From: Corallium rubrum
Taxonomy: Eukaryota > Cnidaria > Anthozoa > Scleralcyonacea > Coralliidae
NCBI GenBank assembly: GCA_964035015.1
Contig: OZ035998.1
Span: 21,394,541-21,458,540, forward strand
Reading direction: 5' to 3'
Length of the DNA stretch: 64,000 nt
Below are positions 63,778-64,000 of the stretch, one piece after another (position 1 is the first letter of the stretch; each line of letters opens with the position of its first letter). Under the pieces are notes generated by a model that saw only the letters and a list, made by a program, of their open reading frames with translations, was not told the origin of the DNA and did not search any database. The position numbers and the translations under genes are program-made.

Positions 63778-64000
63778 TTTGTACTGTTCTCTCATTGGCT
63801 GGGGTACTCACTGCCTATTGGTAACCGACCAAGAATCAATTTTCAAATTCAAACAACGATGGAAAATGCTTGTATGCCATTTAGTCACAAGTCGAACTGT
63901 CATAGGATTACTGAAACTGTGGTTGGCAGCTGACACTGTGTTTAATATCCAATATGACAAAGAAACACTTAATACTGCACCACTTCTGGAGGATGCTGTT
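63778..64000 (+). CDS. Partial exon of an unidentified gene at the window edge
   Basis: A pyrimidine-rich acceptor (TTTTTGTTTGTATATAG) precedes an open frame. It reads LYCSLIGWGTHCLLVTDQES, then KRW-like basic text and LKLWLAADTVFNIQYDKET, to the window end without a stop. The other two plus frames are closed. Composition is protein-like, but I do not recognise the family. The gene must continue beyond 64000. Confidence 0.4.

Overview
The window reads as nuclear DNA of an early-branching animal. The evidence is spliced genes with short exons and long introns, tRNA- and 5S-derived SINEs, LINE and Penelope-like remnants, and dozens of palindromic DNA transposons. Several repeat families resemble ones I associate with anthozoan cnidarians (stony-coral-like), so a cnidarian is my best inference. 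A sponge or other non-bilaterian is not excluded. No prokaryotic, organellar or viral genome architecture is visible.

Left half (about 2.7-30.3 kb, minus strand): one host gene can be assembled from 12 small exons with canonical GT-AG junctions and matching phases. It encodes a 394-residue protein with eight P-G-x-Y type repeats (sperm-tail PG-rich family). It matches the ciliary/sperm-associated LEXM (also called CIMAP2) family from end to end. A consensus RFX X-box lies 121 bp upstream of its start codon, as expected for a ciliary gene. Its introns are filled with foldback elements (MITEs), SINEs, microsatellites and a LINE tail. The first kilobase, beyond the gene, holds a 919-bp element with long TIRs and a perfect 9-bp target duplication. 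That element carries a broken coding fragment, as in a Pack-MULE.

Middle (30.3-42.7 kb): mostly repeats. There is one convincing small gene at 37.2 kb, for a secreted protein with six cysteines at strict i+4 spacing followed by two canonical EF-hand loops. A second full copy of a 1.47-kb transposon seen at 11.3 kb lies at 39.3 kb. Its ends are themselves about 144-bp hairpins. LINE reverse transcriptase remnants surround it.

Right half (42.7-64 kb): a 6.8-kb Mutator-like (MULE) transposon has about 170-bp diverged TIRs and a decayed, intron-containing transposase gene with a SWIM zinc finger (42.7-49.5 kb). Further along are a 1.7-kb foldback with a minisatellite expanded in only one arm, a decayed transposon gene with a 2A-like peptide motif (53.1-53.7 kb), and a hAT-like element with an 8-bp target duplication (54.1-56.0 kb). 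These are followed by a 1.3-kb foldback and a 2.3-kb element with clustered subterminal motifs. The last 220 bases hold an open, probably exonic, reading frame that runs off the window.

Mobile DNA dominates the window. The two host loci supported by sequence are the ciliary LEXM gene and the EF-hand secreted protein gene. All identifications are by eye; no database search was possible.
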